A DNA stretch of 64,000 bases from Flammeovirgaceae bacterium BBD 1991-12 (GCA_001657315.1 LYSV01000012.1:1-64000), one strand, 5' to 3'; numbered from the stretch's first letter, positions 17,588 to 26,895 are shown. Notes: generated by a model from the sequence alone, not told the origin. Made by a program: numbers and translations.

Positions 17588-17824
17588 ATGCAAAAAATTG
17601 AAGAAGCCTTAGCAAAGCTGATAAAAGAGGCACCCGGTGATACCTATCGTATTGTGATCACTTTTGATCCTGGTGAGGCATTTGACAGTCTTGGGCTGAA
17701 GGAAGCAAACCGTATTATGCACAACATAGCCAGTGCGGCACTCTCCGGCAGGGAGATCACGGACCTTTCCGAAAATGAAGCCATTGTTTCTATCGAGTTG
17801 GATCAGGAGGCGGGTATTCTGTGA
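17588..17824 (+). CDS. 78-aa protein resembling a standalone I9-propeptide/inhibitor
   Basis: TYRIVITFDPGEA...ALSGREITDLSENEAIVSIELDQEAGIL resembles end of subtilase prodomains. Confidence 0.55.
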   Translation: MQKIEEALAKLIKEAPGDTYRIVITFDPGEAFDSLGLKEANRIMHNIASAALSGREITDLSENEAIVSIELDQEAGIL

Positions 17825-18068
17825 GCATAATAGCAACCTGATCATAGAATAATGATCTATCTGTTGTTTACAACAGATCCGTCATTGAATGACCGTAAGC
17901 TTAAGAGGCTCAGCCGGTTAATTATAAAGGCTTAAAATGCCCTTTTTGGCGGGCGTTTGAAATGCTTTAATGAACAAACCATTGTTCAGTGTTTGGTCCG
18001 TTTTATAACTATTTTGATAAACAGTTGCGCCTTGCCTTTATGAATAGTCACTCATAAAACGGATCATC

Positions 18069-19664
18069 ATGAAAATTTTGAAACTGACTTTTTTGGCTCT
18101 TGTATGCAGTTCTTTTGGTTTTGCGCAACCTCCGGGAAGCGGATGGACATTGAGATTCGAAGATAATTTCAATGGTACAGCGATTGATGCCGGTAAATGG
18201 ACAGTTCGTACCAATTACCCGGTTTTCAAAGATTGGGCAGTTGTTGTTAATGGCGGATCATTGAAATTACTCAATGTCGTTAACAGCGTAGGAACAAGTT
18301 TTGGCGGCTGGATCTCCTCAAAGCAACAGTTCGGTGATGGACAAACATTCGGCAAGTACGGTTATTATGAGGCAAGGCTGAGGATTGATGCCCCGGCTAA
18401 TGGCCAGATATGGCCTACCTTTTGGATATGGGGAAATAGGGTAAACAATGTCCCAACCACTGAATTTGACCTGATGGAATACAGTGGGTTTTCCGCAAGA
18501 GATAATAACAACAAAGCAACGACATCTCATCACTACAGAGGGAAGGTTAATTTGCCTCCTGAAAATTCATCCAGAACCCATACGTTTGGTGATAACAATA
18601 GAAATGCCTTTGAATATCACCGGTGGGGGATGTTATGGACACCCACTGAAGTGACCTTCTACTATGATGGTGTACCTTATTTGTCGTCCAATCATCCGGA
18701 AGATGCGGCTGCTGAGGTCAACCCGCTTCGATTGATATTCTCTTCCAGTCCCCATGTTATCGATACTCCGTCAAATGGGGATCCTGAGCAGCCAGATAAT
18801 CCTGTGCCGGCTAATGTGCCCACTCCAGGGGTGCCTTTACCTTCCCTCCAGGTCGATTGGGTCAGGTTCTGGAATGGAGGCACTGCAGGCGGTGGTGGTT
18901 CCAGTCCTGTAGTGACCATGCGTAAGGGAAATGCCACAAACTTTTGTATCGATGGAGCGGATGGTGGAGGTAACGGTCAGAATGTAAGGCTATGGACCTA
19001 TTATAATCATGTGAACCAACAGTGGATAGAGATTGACCGGGGCGGAGGCTATTTTACCTACAAAAAGAGGAATACCAATTTCTGCCTTGACGGGGGTAAT
19101 GGTGGTGCCAATGGGCAGAATGTCTATCTGTGGACGTGCAGTGGCAATAACCAGAATCAGCACTGGAGGAAGGTGGACGTAGGAGGTGGTAAGTTCCGCC
19201 TGGAGAAACGAAATGCCCCGGCATACTCTATCGACGGGAACAATGGTGGCGCGAACGGTCAGAATGTATATCTGTGGTCGTCCAGTAACGGCAATCCAAA
19301 TCAGCACTGGCAGTTTACCAATGTGGGCTCGGCAAATGCCCGTGTAGCGGACAGAGACACGGAGCTACAGGAGCCTGTGGGTGTGCCGGCGGTAGAGCAG
19401 GAGCCTGTGGTGATCTATCCCAATCCACTGACTGGCAACCAGCTCAACCTGAGGGTGGACCTGCAGGGCCGAAACCGGCTTGGTTTAAGGGTTTTTGATG
19501 CTTCGGGGAGAAAGCTTTATGAAAACTTCCTGGGCGAATACAGCGGAGGCGCTCATACTCTGGAATTTGGCAGGGATGAATTGAAAATAAATGGGAAAGG
19601 GCTTTTTATACTGGAAGTGCGCATCAACGACAGGTACGAACGGAGGAAAGTGATCCTTGACTGA
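18069..19664 (+). CDS. GH16-family hydrolase with ricin-type lectin repeats and T9SS sorting domain
   Basis: EFDLMEYSG catalytic motif; three DGxxGGxNGQNVxLW...NQxW repeats; C-terminal VIYPNPLTGNQLNLRVD... Confidence 0.92.
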   Translation: MKILKLTFLALVCSSFGFAQPPGSGWTLRFEDNFNGTAIDAGKWTVRTNYPVFKDWAVVVNGGSLKLLNVVNSVGTSFGGWISSKQQFGDGQTFGKYGYYEARLRIDAPANGQIWPTFWIWGNRVNNVPTTEFDLMEYSGFSARDNNNKATTSHHYRGKVNLPPENSSRTHTFGDNNRNAFEYHRWGMLWTPTEVTFYYDGVPYLSSNHPEDAAAEVNPLRLIFSSSPHVIDTPSNGDPEQPDNPVPANVPTPGVPLPSLQVDWVRFWNGGTAGGGGSSPVVTMRKGNATNFCIDGADGGGNGQNVRLWTYYNHVNQQWIEIDRGGGYFTYKKRNTNFCLDGGNGGANGQNVYLWTCSGNNQNQHWRKVDVGGGKFRLEKRNAPAYSIDGNNGGANGQNVYLWSSSNGNPNQHWQFTNVGSANARVADRDTELQEPVGVPAVEQEPVVIYPNPLTGNQLNLRVDLQGRNRLGLRVFDASGRKLYENFLGEYSGGAHTLEFGRDELKINGKGLFILEVRINDRYERRKVILD

Positions 19665-19864
19665 TCTGTGATAGTCATGGACCAGGAGCACGGGAGCGGG
19701 GTGGAAGATCAGTTTATCGGTATGATCTGATGTCTGCCTGCAGGCCGGGTACTTTCAAGCACTCCCGCTCCATGCTTTTTACCGGTTCCACTAATCTGCT
19801 CCTGGTCACTGAGATCATGGCTTTCCTGGATACCTTTATCCAGGTCATACAGGGCTAAGGGTTG

Positions 19865-22450
19865 CTACCCCCATTCCATAGAACTGTATTTAATGCCATT
19901 ATTTTCAGATCTGCCTTCGCACTTGTTGCCGCAGCCGATTCCTTCGGGATGCTTTTTGGTTTCTCCGGCATTCAGGTCGAAAAAATTTTCTGAGAACCTT
20001 CCCTTGTGGCCTTCCAGTGTCAGATAAACATTTTTGACAAAACGATCGGTTTTCAATACAAAAGCATGTTGACCATCTTCCTTTTGATGGTGCCAGGTAA
20101 TGATTGGCTCTGTTAACTGCAGGTGCTTAAACTCGGTAAAGAACAGTCTGTTTTCAGAGATCACTGTCCCGTCATCATCGGTCAGCCGGACATATCCGTA
20201 GGCAGTATTTTGGTTTCGTTCTGTGATCACATTGTTGAGGTTTACTTTTTCCATCACCGTAACCTGGTTTGACTCCACAGTTACCTGGTCGGTGCCTGTT
20301 TTCAATGTGTCTCCCTGGAAAGTCAGCAGGTACCACTCCAGATGGTACTCCCTGGGTTTGAGCAGATCGGATATTGCATGGATCTCCATATGACCAGATT
20401 CCAGTGTTGGGCTTGCCAGTACGGGATTAAAAAAGTCCCGGGCATAGTATTGCAGTGCCTTCCAGCCTCCAAAATAGTCCAACCCTGCCCAACTCGCAGC
20501 AGGCCAGCAGTCGTTGATCTGCCAATAGAGGCTACCCATGGTGTACGGCATCATTCTACGGTGATGCTCTACCGCTATTTTCATGGCTTCAGCCTGCTGT
20601 AGCTGACTTACATAAAGAAAAGATCCAAAGTTTTCTACCGTACCATAATACTTTTCCATGTAATTTTTTATCCTGCGGTTGCCCCCATTATTCTTTTGGT
20701 GCAGCTTCATCACATCCGATTCGATATTATGATCCTCGGGTAAAGCAAATGCCTGAACAGTTTCCATGGATGGAAAGGATTGGAGCCCGTATTCACTCAT
20801 GAAACGGCCGGTATATTCATCCTTTAAAAAATGGTCAAAAGGGTGTTCCTGGTGCCATACCCCCCAATAATGTAAGTCTCCGTAACGTGCGTCACGGGGT
20901 TTGAGCGTATCACTGCCTGATGTGGGTGAGCTGCTGAGATAAAAGCGTCCCGGATCGTGGGTTTTGACCTGCTCAGGGATCACTTCATGAAATATCTTTT
21001 TATAGTTGACAAAATTGGTATCCGGGTAGTTTTCCTTCCAGCCCCAGTGATGCCATGCTTCTTCCACTTCATTATTGCCACACCAAAGGGCCAGCGAGGC
21101 GTGATTACGCAACCGGATGATATTATCCCTGAACTCATGCCTTAAGTTGTCGAGGAATGCCTCATCTGCCGGGTACATGCTACAGGCAAACATAAAGTCC
21201 TGCCAGACCAGCAGACCATGCTCATCGCATAGTTCATAGAAATGATCCTGTTCGTAAATACCTCCGCCCCAGACACGAAGCATGTTCATGTTGGCTTCCT
21301 TACAGTCCAGGACGAGGCGTTCATAATCCTGTTTTTTTACCCGGGGAGTAAAGCTGTCCATGGGAATATAGTTCCCTCCCTTCATAAAAACAGGTGTGCC
21401 GTTGACCCATATTTCAAAACTCCTGCCCGTACTATCCGGAATTTGCTTGATCTCAATAGTCCGTAAGCCAATGCGCTCGGTTTTCGAATCCAAAAGCCGG
21501 CCCTGCTTTAGTAGCCTGACTTCCAGACCGTATAGTTTTTGGGCCCCCATACCATTCGGCCACCAAAGTTCCGGATCAGGTATCGTGAAGGATATCGGTT
21601 TCCTGTCAGTGCCTTGCCGAAAATGTTGCGTTTGTTCATACAATACCTGCTGCGTTGAGGTATCCTGTACTATTATTGTGCCTTCAAATTCAAGATCGGA
21701 AACAACTTCCAGTTCAGCCTCCATTGAAGCTTTTTCGCCTTCTATCCCGTTATAGGCTATCCGGACATGATTTATTCTGGTGTTATCCCATGCCACTAAA
21801 CGAACCTCTCGCCAGATACCTGCTGTTACCATCCTTGGCCCCCAGTCCCACCCGAAGTGGTAAGGGGCTTTCCTGGAAAAGACGCTTAGCTTATTTTCAG
21901 CAGCATCGTTGTCTGAAATGGGGATCTCATAGCCCAGAGAAGCCTTCACCGGAGTGGTCGTGGTTATCGGGGAAGAAAAGTTGATCTGTAATGAGTTTTG
22001 TCCTTGTCTGATCAATTCCCTGACAGGGATTCGCCAAGTTCTGAACATATTGTTGGCTGAAAATAACAATTCATCATTCAGGTATATGTCTGCATAGGTA
22101 TCCAGCCCTTCGAATTCCAACTCAATATTGGTTCGCTTCAGCAATTGGCCATCAACGTCAAAGTCGGTGCGATAATTCCAGTTTGCATGTTCTATCCATT
22201 GTACCTTTTGCTCATTGGTTCGATAAAACGGGTCCCCGATCATGCCATTGGTCAGCAGGTCGGTATGCACAGTGCCCGGGACTGTGGCCGGAGCCCAATC
22301 TTTGTCTCCCTCTTTACGGAACTCCCATCCATCATGCAGGAGATACTGCTCTGGTCCTGCAGCCTTTTCTGTACACGAAAGTAAAGTCACCATGAGACAC
22401 ATGATAATAAATCTGACTATTCTTTTATGAGGCTTAAATTCATCTTTCAT
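19865..22450 (-). CDS. GH2 beta-mannosidase-like lipoprotein (probable 3' frameshift)
   Basis: LLSCTEK lipobox; MKGGNYIPMDSFTPRV, NMLRVWGGGIYEQDHFYELCDEHGLLVWQDFMFACSMYP, WCGNNEVEEAW. Confidence 0.93.
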   Translation of the reverse strand: MKDEFKPHKRIVRFIIMCLMVTLLSCTEKAAGPEQYLLHDGWEFRKEGDKDWAPATVPGTVHTDLLTNGMIGDPFYRTNEQKVQWIEHANWNYRTDFDVDGQLLKRTNIELEFEGLDTYADIYLNDELLFSANNMFRTWRIPVRELIRQGQNSLQINFSSPITTTTPVKASLGYEIPISDNDAAENKLSVFSRKAPYHFGWDWGPRMVTAGIWREVRLVAWDNTRINHVRIAYNGIEGEKASMEAELEVVSDLEFEGTIIVQDTSTQQVLYEQTQHFRQGTDRKPISFTIPDPELWWPNGMGAQKLYGLEVRLLKQGRLLDSKTERIGLRTIEIKQIPDSTGRSFEIWVNGTPVFMKGGNYIPMDSFTPRVKKQDYERLVLDCKEANMNMLRVWGGGIYEQDHFYELCDEHGLLVWQDFMFACSMYPADEAFLDNLRHEFRDNIIRLRNHASLALWCGNNEVEEAWHHWGWKENYPDTNFVNYKKIFHEVIPEQVKTHDPGRFYLSSSPTSGSDTLKPRDARYGDLHYWGVWHQEHPFDHFLKDEYTGRFMSEYGLQSFPSMETVQAFALPEDHNIESDVMKLHQKNNGGNRRIKNYMEKYYGTVENFGSFLYVSQLQQAEAMKIAVEHHRRMMPYTMGSLYWQINDCWPAASWAGLDYFGGWKALQYYARDFFNPVLASPTLESGHMEIHAISDLLKPREYHLEWYLLTFQGDTLKTGTDQVTVESNQVTVMEKVNLNNVITERNQNTAYGYVRLTDDDGTVISENRLFFTEFKHLQLTEPIITWHHQKEDGQHAFVLKTDRFVKNVYLTLEGHKGRFSENFFDLNAGETKKHPEGIGCGNKCEGRSENNGIKYSSMEWG

Positions 22451-22500
22451 TGATCAACAGTTGTTTGATTTTCTTATTCATGGTTCTATCCATTCCAGCC

Positions 22501-22743
22501 TTAACCGGTTGCATTCAGAAATAAAAAGGTCCTTTTCAGACTTTTTTTTATCCTTTTCAAAAGGAATATTCCGCCATAAACTATCTCTGCGTTTTCAAAG
22601 ACAATGTTGTATTCACCATAAATTTCAACTTTGCTCAGGTGAGCTCTGGCACCATTGTAATTGGTCACGTAACAAACTGCCTCTAATCCATTCTGGATCA
22701 GCTCGTACAGAAGGTCGTAGTCTTTGGAGGTTTTGTAGGCCAT
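22501..22743 (-). CDS. Hypothetical protein
   Basis: 80-aa ORF only. Confidence 0.35.
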   Translation of the reverse strand: MAYKTSKDYDLLYELIQNGLEAVCYVTNYNGARAHLSKVEIYGEYNIVFENAEIVYGGIFLLKRIKKSLKRTFLFLNATG

Positions 22744-23024
22744 GGGAGAATATGTAGTACAATTGGAAAGAATATCTGACAGGAGTTCTGGTCTGAAAAC
22801 GACGTAAATTTATAGCATTTTACTTTTTTGAGTTTAGTCTTAAAGGGTTTTAACCTTTTGTAGATACATTGTATAATTCATCAATAGCTCGAATTGCCAG
22901 TTTCCATGGAGATAAAAGCGGATAACAACTGTTGATATCATCAATATTCCTGACCGGCTATAACGTTAGCCAACAAAAGAAACCAAAAGTTGCTATAACC
23001 ATAAGCAAACCTCACTTCCAACCC

Positions 23025-23112
23025 CAGCTTCCAACTTCCAGCTTCCGACTTCCAGCTTCCAACTTCCAACTTCCGACTTCCAACTTCCAACTTCCAGCTT
23101 CCAACTTCTTCC
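23025..23112. repeat. Degenerate heptanucleotide tandem repeat (CTTCCRR)n
   Basis: AGCTTCCAACTTCCAGCTTCCGACTTCCAGCTTCCAACTTCC... Confidence 0.95.
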
Positions 23113-23229
23113 ACCAAGCAGCCAATCACTTTCTGACAAGCTCTTATGTTACTTATATCACACAAGCACGTTATGGAGTTGTTACGTGGCTTTATACGAA
23201 GTACTTTAGCGGTATAAACCCACACCGAC

Positions 23230-24204
23230 ATGAAATGTTTTGTTTTCCTCTTTTCAATCATTTTTTCAGGCTGTTCCAGCACTTCCGATAATGAAGAAAC
23301 AGCTCAAAATACAGATCTTTCCATTGAAAAAACCGCCCTGAAGCAGGGTAACCGAATATCCTCTCAGGCACAACAGGCGCTGGGGAGTCAGCTTATGAAA
23401 ATAGTCAACAAAGAGGGGCCGGCGGTGGCGGTATCATTTTGTAATCTTGTAGCCTATCCCATCCTGGATTCGCTGAACTATGGGATAGATGTGAATGTCA
23501 GAAGGGCTTCCGTGAAAACAAGGAATCCCAAAAACAAGGCCAATGGGATCGAAGAGAAGATTATCCGGTCTTATCAGCAACAACTAGTGAAGCAGGAGAG
23601 CCTGACACCGGTGATCAAGGAATTGAGCCAGGATGAACTGTTGTATGCCGCACCTATCCAGACAAAGAACAGTATGTGCCTGAACTGCCACGGAGCGACT
23701 GACAGCGAAATATCCAAAAATACACTGGCAAAGATCCATAGCCTCTACCCGGAAGACAACGCCACAGGACATAAAGTAGGTGACCTGAGAGGGATATGGA
23801 GTATTACTTTCAAAAAAAAAGAATTATTGAAATTTCAACCCGACACTGCTGCCGTTAATGTGGATGACGTGCTGGCTCTGGTAAAACAAAATTGCTACTC
23901 ATGCCATTCTCCCAATTCACCCTCTCATGAGGACATTATAGCACCTCCCCTGGAGGCTGTGAAACGCAGGTACCTGATAGCGACAGGTGATGATAAGGCT
24001 GCCTTTGTTACTAAAATATCTGCGTTTTTGTCAGATCCGTCGCAGCAGAACGCCATCATGAAAGGGCCGGTACGCCGTTTTGGGGTTATGCCAAAATTCA
24101 ACTGGAGCGAAGAAACCATTGCTAAAATAGTGGAATACATGTACGAGAATGAGCTGGAGCAGCCTGCATGGTTTGAGCAGCATCATCGGGAAATGCATCC
24201 GTAG
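23230..24204 (+). CDS. DUF3365-like / c-type cytochrome lipoprotein
   Basis: SGCSS lipobox; CLNCHG and CYSCHS haem motifs; LVKQESLTP...DELLYAAPIQ. Confidence 0.85.
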   Translation: MKCFVFLFSIIFSGCSSTSDNEETAQNTDLSIEKTALKQGNRISSQAQQALGSQLMKIVNKEGPAVAVSFCNLVAYPILDSLNYGIDVNVRRASVKTRNPKNKANGIEEKIIRSYQQQLVKQESLTPVIKELSQDELLYAAPIQTKNSMCLNCHGATDSEISKNTLAKIHSLYPEDNATGHKVGDLRGIWSITFKKKELLKFQPDTAAVNVDDVLALVKQNCYSCHSPNSPSHEDIIAPPLEAVKRRYLIATGDDKAAFVTKISAFLSDPSQQNAIMKGPVRRFGVMPKFNWSEETIAKIVEYMYENELEQPAWFEQHHREMHP

Positions 24205-24322
24205 AGGATGCATTTTAAAAACATCTGGCACAGGACCATTGTCACGGGTAAAGAGCTCATGTATATTTTATTCCGGCTCCGGATTTTCAAGATGTGCAAT
24301 GATCCGGCCAACAGCTTTTCAG

Positions 24323-24745
24323 CTAAAAAGAGTAAAGCCGTTCCGGTGTTGTATCCACGCTGATCTCTCCTTTTTCAGTAAATTCCAGCGTAAGGCCTTC
24401 CTGCTCAAGCTTTGCAGCGCATGCTTCCTTCATTTTGGAGTTAATGATCGTTCGGTTATTCCTGATCACCCGCCAGAAAGGTATCGTATCGCTTTCGTCA
24501 GCCAGTGGCCTTTCGGTAATTCTTTTGAGTATGTTGGTGGTACGCATAGGGCAGGTGACATGGGTGCCGAAATCATCCGACAGTTTTCTGCACAATGCCT
24601 CGACCGTGACCACCCTCCTAGGAGGGATCATTTGAAGGGCAGCTTCAATGCTTTCAGTGTCCGGGTGCAGCATTTTGCCCCTGCCATAATACTTCTGCAT
24701 TTTTTCAGGGATGTCAATAATAGCGTGCTTTTTCATAATATTCAT
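24323..24745 (-). CDS. MGMT-like (alkyltransferase DNA-binding fold) protein lacking PCHR cysteine
   Basis: IPPRRVVTVEALCRKL ... DTIPFWRVIRNNRTI. Confidence 0.65.
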   Translation of the reverse strand: MNIMKKHAIIDIPEKMQKYYGRGKMLHPDTESIEAALQMIPPRRVVTVEALCRKLSDDFGTHVTCPMRTTNILKRITERPLADESDTIPFWRVIRNNRTIINSKMKEACAAKLEQEGLTLEFTEKGEISVDTTPERLYSF

Positions 24746-25131
24746 ACTGCCGGTATCAACTGAGTACTGTCATAAAAACTTTTGATCCCAACGATCTTTT
24801 TGTCTTCCACTCTGATCAGATCTACGCCATTGATCGCTACCGCCTTATTTACCTGTTCTGCACCTATGGAGGCATCAGCAGGAGTTCCCTGCATCAACCA
24901 TTCAAGAATGAACAGCTGATTGTCCGTTGTACCCTCTGTCAGTGACACGATCTCAAAGGAAACATCCGGAAAGGCCTCAGCCGTCTGGCGGATGGAATGA
25001 GCCAGTACTTCCCGTGCATTCCCTTCCTGCAGGGCATCGCGGTAGAAAGCAGATTCAGAAAATAAGGACGGAAGCCCCTTGATATTACGGGTGTTCCATA
25101 GCTCTACATATTGTTCAGGTATACTTTTCAT
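24742..25131 (-). CDS. SnoaL/NTF2-like protein
   Basis: YVELWNTRNIKGLPSLFSESAFYRDAL...VNGVD pattern of SnoaL-like fold. Confidence 0.75.
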   Translation of the reverse strand: MKSIPEQYVELWNTRNIKGLPSLFSESAFYRDALQEGNAREVLAHSIRQTAEAFPDVSFEIVSLTEGTTDNQLFILEWLMQGTPADASIGAEQVNKAVAINGVDLIRVEDKKIVGIKSFYDSTQLIPAV

Positions 25132-25134
25132 CGG

Positions 25135-25947
25135 TTAAATGTTTATAGCGTTGATCGTTTTTTTTACTTCAGTAATGATCTCCTGTGGGGTATGGATCGC
25201 AGGTACGGAGCGGAAAATGGCCACCGTCCTGTCCAGTGTGTTGATCTTTTCTACCAGATCAATGCTCCTTTGGGTATGCTGTGCAAACCGGAGACTATTG
25301 GGATCTATCATTTTCTGCTCCACCAGGAAATCAACCTTTTTCTTACACCGGCAGGCATTTTCAGTATTGACCAACCCACATTTGGACTTCAGAAAATTCC
25401 TGACCTTTCCCCTGGACCGTGACAGTTGCTGTCTGAAGTTTTCAGGAGTTATATCAAGGATCTCAGCTCCCTCTACACTGTTGAGCCCAAGGATCTCCCC
25501 AAGTATGTACACCATCCTGCCCATGGCATTGAGACATAACAGCAGACCATGGGTACAACTTATTTTTACTTCTTCCTCCAGCATCAGCAACTCACCCTCA
25601 TTCCGGGCATAGGACGCTACATTACTCTGACCGGTATCTATCAATACAGCGTAGTCATCGAAAGATGTTCGCACCGTTCTGGCCATCTTTCTTTTTTCCG
25701 TGATCAGATAGTTGGTGGCAATACGGTACGTCCATGTTTGAAATTTGCTGTCTCCTTTGAAGGAACTCAGGTGAGTGACCACTCTGATCAGGATCTCCTG
25801 CGTAGCATCCCTGGCGTCTTCAGGAAAGAGCAGCATCTTCAATGACAGATTATAAACAAGATCCTTTATATCAAAAATGATCGATTCCAGCGCTTTTTTG
25901 TTGCCGCTTACGGCCTCCTTTACTTTTTGCTCCAATCCTGCTTTCAT
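25135..25947 (-). CDS. Sigma-70 family (ECF-like) RNA polymerase sigma factor with Cys-rich C-terminal extension
   Basis: FPEDARDATQEILIRVVTHLSSFKGDSKFQTWTYRIATNYL; C-term CGLVNTENACRCKKK. Confidence 0.85.
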   Translation of the reverse strand: MKAGLEQKVKEAVSGNKKALESIIFDIKDLVYNLSLKMLLFPEDARDATQEILIRVVTHLSSFKGDSKFQTWTYRIATNYLITEKRKMARTVRTSFDDYAVLIDTGQSNVASYARNEGELLMLEEEVKISCTHGLLLCLNAMGRMVYILGEILGLNSVEGAEILDITPENFRQQLSRSRGKVRNFLKSKCGLVNTENACRCKKKVDFLVEQKMIDPNSLRFAQHTQRSIDLVEKINTLDRTVAIFRSVPAIHTPQEIITEVKKTINAINI

Positions 25948-26052
25948 AATGTTCTGTTAATTAGACTAAATTCAGGCGAGAAGTGTGACAAAATGGTTTT
26001 GAAAATCCAATGTATATCATCAAAAGCCTTTGTATTTTTAAATAAAAAGAAA

Positions 26053-26895
26053 ATGTCAGGTCCCCTTGTTTCTGCAGACTGGTTAATTAAGAACTTTTAT
26101 GATCCCAATGTAGTCATATTGGATGCCAGTCAGAAAGACAATAAAGCAGGATTAAAAACTGAATTTGAAAATATTCAGATCTCCGGTGCACGTTATTTTG
26201 ATCTGGCCAATACGTTTAGTGACGAGAGCAGCGATTTGCCTAATATGCTTCCTGCGCCAGAGGTATTTGAAGCGGAATGCCGGAAAATGGGGATCAACGC
26301 CGCCAGTAAAATTGTGGCATATGATAATCTCGGAGTCTACTCCAGCCCCAGAGTGTGGTGGATGTTCAAGATCATGGGTCATGGTAATGTTGCCGTGCTC
26401 GACGGTGGCCTTCGTGCATGGGCGAAGATAGGAGGACAGGTGGAGCTCTTTCATAGCAGAACTTTTGATCGCGGTGATTTCAAGGCAAACTACAATCCGG
26501 CAGGGGTAAAGGACGTCGATGATATAGTCAGCAATCTGAAAACCAAAGAAGCTGTCGTGCTCGATGCCCGGTCTGAGGGACGGTTTAGTGGAGAAGCTCC
26601 TGAACCCAGAAAGGAGCTGCCCAGCGGGCACATTCCCGGATCCTTTAATCTGCCCTTTAAAAGGGTGCTTAATGACTTACAATTCAGATCCAAAGACGAA
26701 CTGGTCACATTGTTCAGGGAATTGAACCTGGAGGACCGACCTTTGATCTTTTCCTGTGGTTCAGGCCTGACAGCCTGCATCACATTGCTGGCAGCTGAGC
26801 TGGTACTGGAAAATCCTACATCGGTATTTGACGGGTCCTGGACCGAGTGGGCCCAATCCGAAAACCTGCCAATAGCAAACAAAAGCACGGAGTGA
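26053..26895 (+). CDS. Sulfurtransferase (two rhodanese domains)
   Basis: MSGPLVSADWLIKNFYDPNVVILDAS..., LIFSCGSGLTACITLLAAEL. Confidence 0.92.
   Translation: MSGPLVSADWLIKNFYDPNVVILDASQKDNKAGLKTEFENIQISGARYFDLANTFSDESSDLPNMLPAPEVFEAECRKMGINAASKIVAYDNLGVYSSPRVWWMFKIMGHGNVAVLDGGLRAWAKIGGQVELFHSRTFDRGDFKANYNPAGVKDVDDIVSNLKTKEAVVLDARSEGRFSGEAPEPRKELPSGHIPGSFNLPFKRVLNDLQFRSKDELVTLFRELNLEDRPLIFSCGSGLTACITLLAAELVLENPTSVFDGSWTEWAQSENLPIANKSTE

Noticed and set aside
23025-23112. Possible CRISPR-like array
   Set aside because: Unit is 7 nt with no spacers; simple tandem repeat, no cas genes seen.
22941-23282. ORF 113 aa with VGSWKLEVGSRKLEVGSW repeats
   Set aside because: Repeat peptide is a direct product of the heptanucleotide array; not a credible protein.
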